Shown here: positions 41,463 through 41,694 of the stretch, one piece after another
Position numbering within the stretch: the stretch's first letter is position 1
Layout of the letters: each line of letters begins with the position of its first letter
Assembly: GCF_003319115.1 (NCBI RefSeq)
Contig: NZ_QOHF01000033.1
Span: 1 to 41,694, forward strand
Origin: Geodermatophilus sp. TF02-6
Lineage (GTDB): Bacteria > Actinomycetota > Actinomycetes > Mycobacteriales > Geodermatophilaceae
Direction: 5' to 3'
Length of the DNA stretch: 41,694 nucleotides
The notes under the pieces: generated by a model
Database searches by the model: none
What the model was told of the DNA's origin: nothing
The model's input: the letters and a program-made list of their open reading frames with translations, nothing else
Position numbers and translations under genes: made by a program

Positions 41463-41694
41463 CACCGCGGCCAGCTGCCGTTCCCGACCGCCGCTGAGCC
41501 GCTGCCCGTGTCCCGGTCGGGGGACCCTCCGGGCCCCCGCGACCGGTCCACACCGCGGCCAGCTGCCGTTCCCGACCGCCGCTGAGCCGCTGCCCGTGTC
41601 CCGGTCGGGGGACCCTCCGGGCCCCCGCGACCGGTCCACACCGCGGCCAGCTGCCGTTCCCGACCGCCGCTGAGCCGCTGCCCGTGTCCCGGTC
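41463..41694. repeat. 88-bp tandem repeat at the right edge
   Basis: A unit starting CACCGCGGCCAGCTGCCG recurs at 41463, 41551 and 41639, exactly 88 bp apart, with no difference seen between copies. It runs off the window in its third copy. Each unit contains a G-rich/C-rich pair (GGTCGGGGG and CCCCCGCGACC) that can form a hairpin. No gene is seen. Confidence 0.9.

Noticed and set aside
41463..41694. A CRISPR array or a replication origin iteron set
   Set aside because: The copies are contiguous with no spacers, and no replication initiator gene or DnaA-box cluster accompanies them.

Overview
The window is very GC-rich DNA from an actinobacterium. Gene content, third-position GC bias and frequent leaderless GTG starts fit the Geodermatophilaceae (Blastococcus, Geodermatophilus, Modestobacter type); the family assignment is inference, the phylum is not in doubt. 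The core is the conserved actinobacterial block ahcY - mtrA - mtrB - lpqB - comF - hpf - secA (the mycobacterial Rv3248c-Rv3240c neighbourhood), followed by an Rv3235-like gene. A second piece of mycobacterial-type synteny lies at the right end: an Rv3212-like beta-propeller protein, an RhlE-type DEAD-box helicase and a ferritin-like protein.

Layout. 0.1-3.9 kb: a degenerate GlpD-like flavoprotein, manA and a secreted HNH-nuclease lipoprotein with an excalibur domain. 3.9-12.7 kb: ahcY behind a structured leader, the MtrAB-LpqB envelope/cell-division signalling operon, comF, hpf, and a reverse-strand pair made of a PPOX-fold gene and a broken GNAT gene. 12.7-18.4 kb: secA, then Rv3235-like and LysM genes, an unknown gene and a small HTH regulator. 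18.4-22.9 kb: an orphan CpaB/CpaE-like pair (SAF protein plus ParA/MinD-type ATPase), a WS/DGAT-family acyltransferase with an altered active-site motif, and a DUF6912-like gene. 22.9-27.7 kb: a minimal type-VII-secretion-like unit, a 1,421-residue EccC/EssC-type ATPase with a fused N-terminal beta-grasp-like segment and FHA domain, divergent from one WXG100 protein. 27.7-33.8 kb: a two-gene HTTM-like membrane locus, MaoC, NUDIX, then DUF6758, a tiny membrane protein, a bacterial PH-domain protein, a PHP phosphoesterase and a RecB-like Fe-S nuclease. 33.9-41.7 kb: lysE/argP exporter-regulator pair, MpaB-like oxygenase plus alpha/beta hydrolase, the Rv3212-like protein, DEAD helicase, ferritin-like protein and an 88-bp tandem repeat running off the window.

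The most unusual feature is not a gene. At least ten loci carry a 50-60 bp GC-rich element, mostly directly after stop codons. Each copy can fold into a two-tier hairpin around a conserved loop (CGAGCYTGCGAG). The outer arms differ between copies but stay complementary within a copy, so the structure is conserved rather than the sequence. Two copies interrupt the same GNAT gene, and at 37.3-37.6 kb one copy lies inside another, each with its own matched arms. This looks like an uncharacterised REP/MITE-like family with past mobility, possibly also acting as 3' terminator hairpins. No transposase or RAYT gene is in the window.

Promoters show a recurrent pattern of a TANNNT -10 box followed 5-8 nt later by the GTG or ATG start (manA, comF, secA, NUDIX, recB-like, lysE), indicating widespread leaderless transcription. 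No tRNA, rRNA, CRISPR array or intact insertion sequence was seen.
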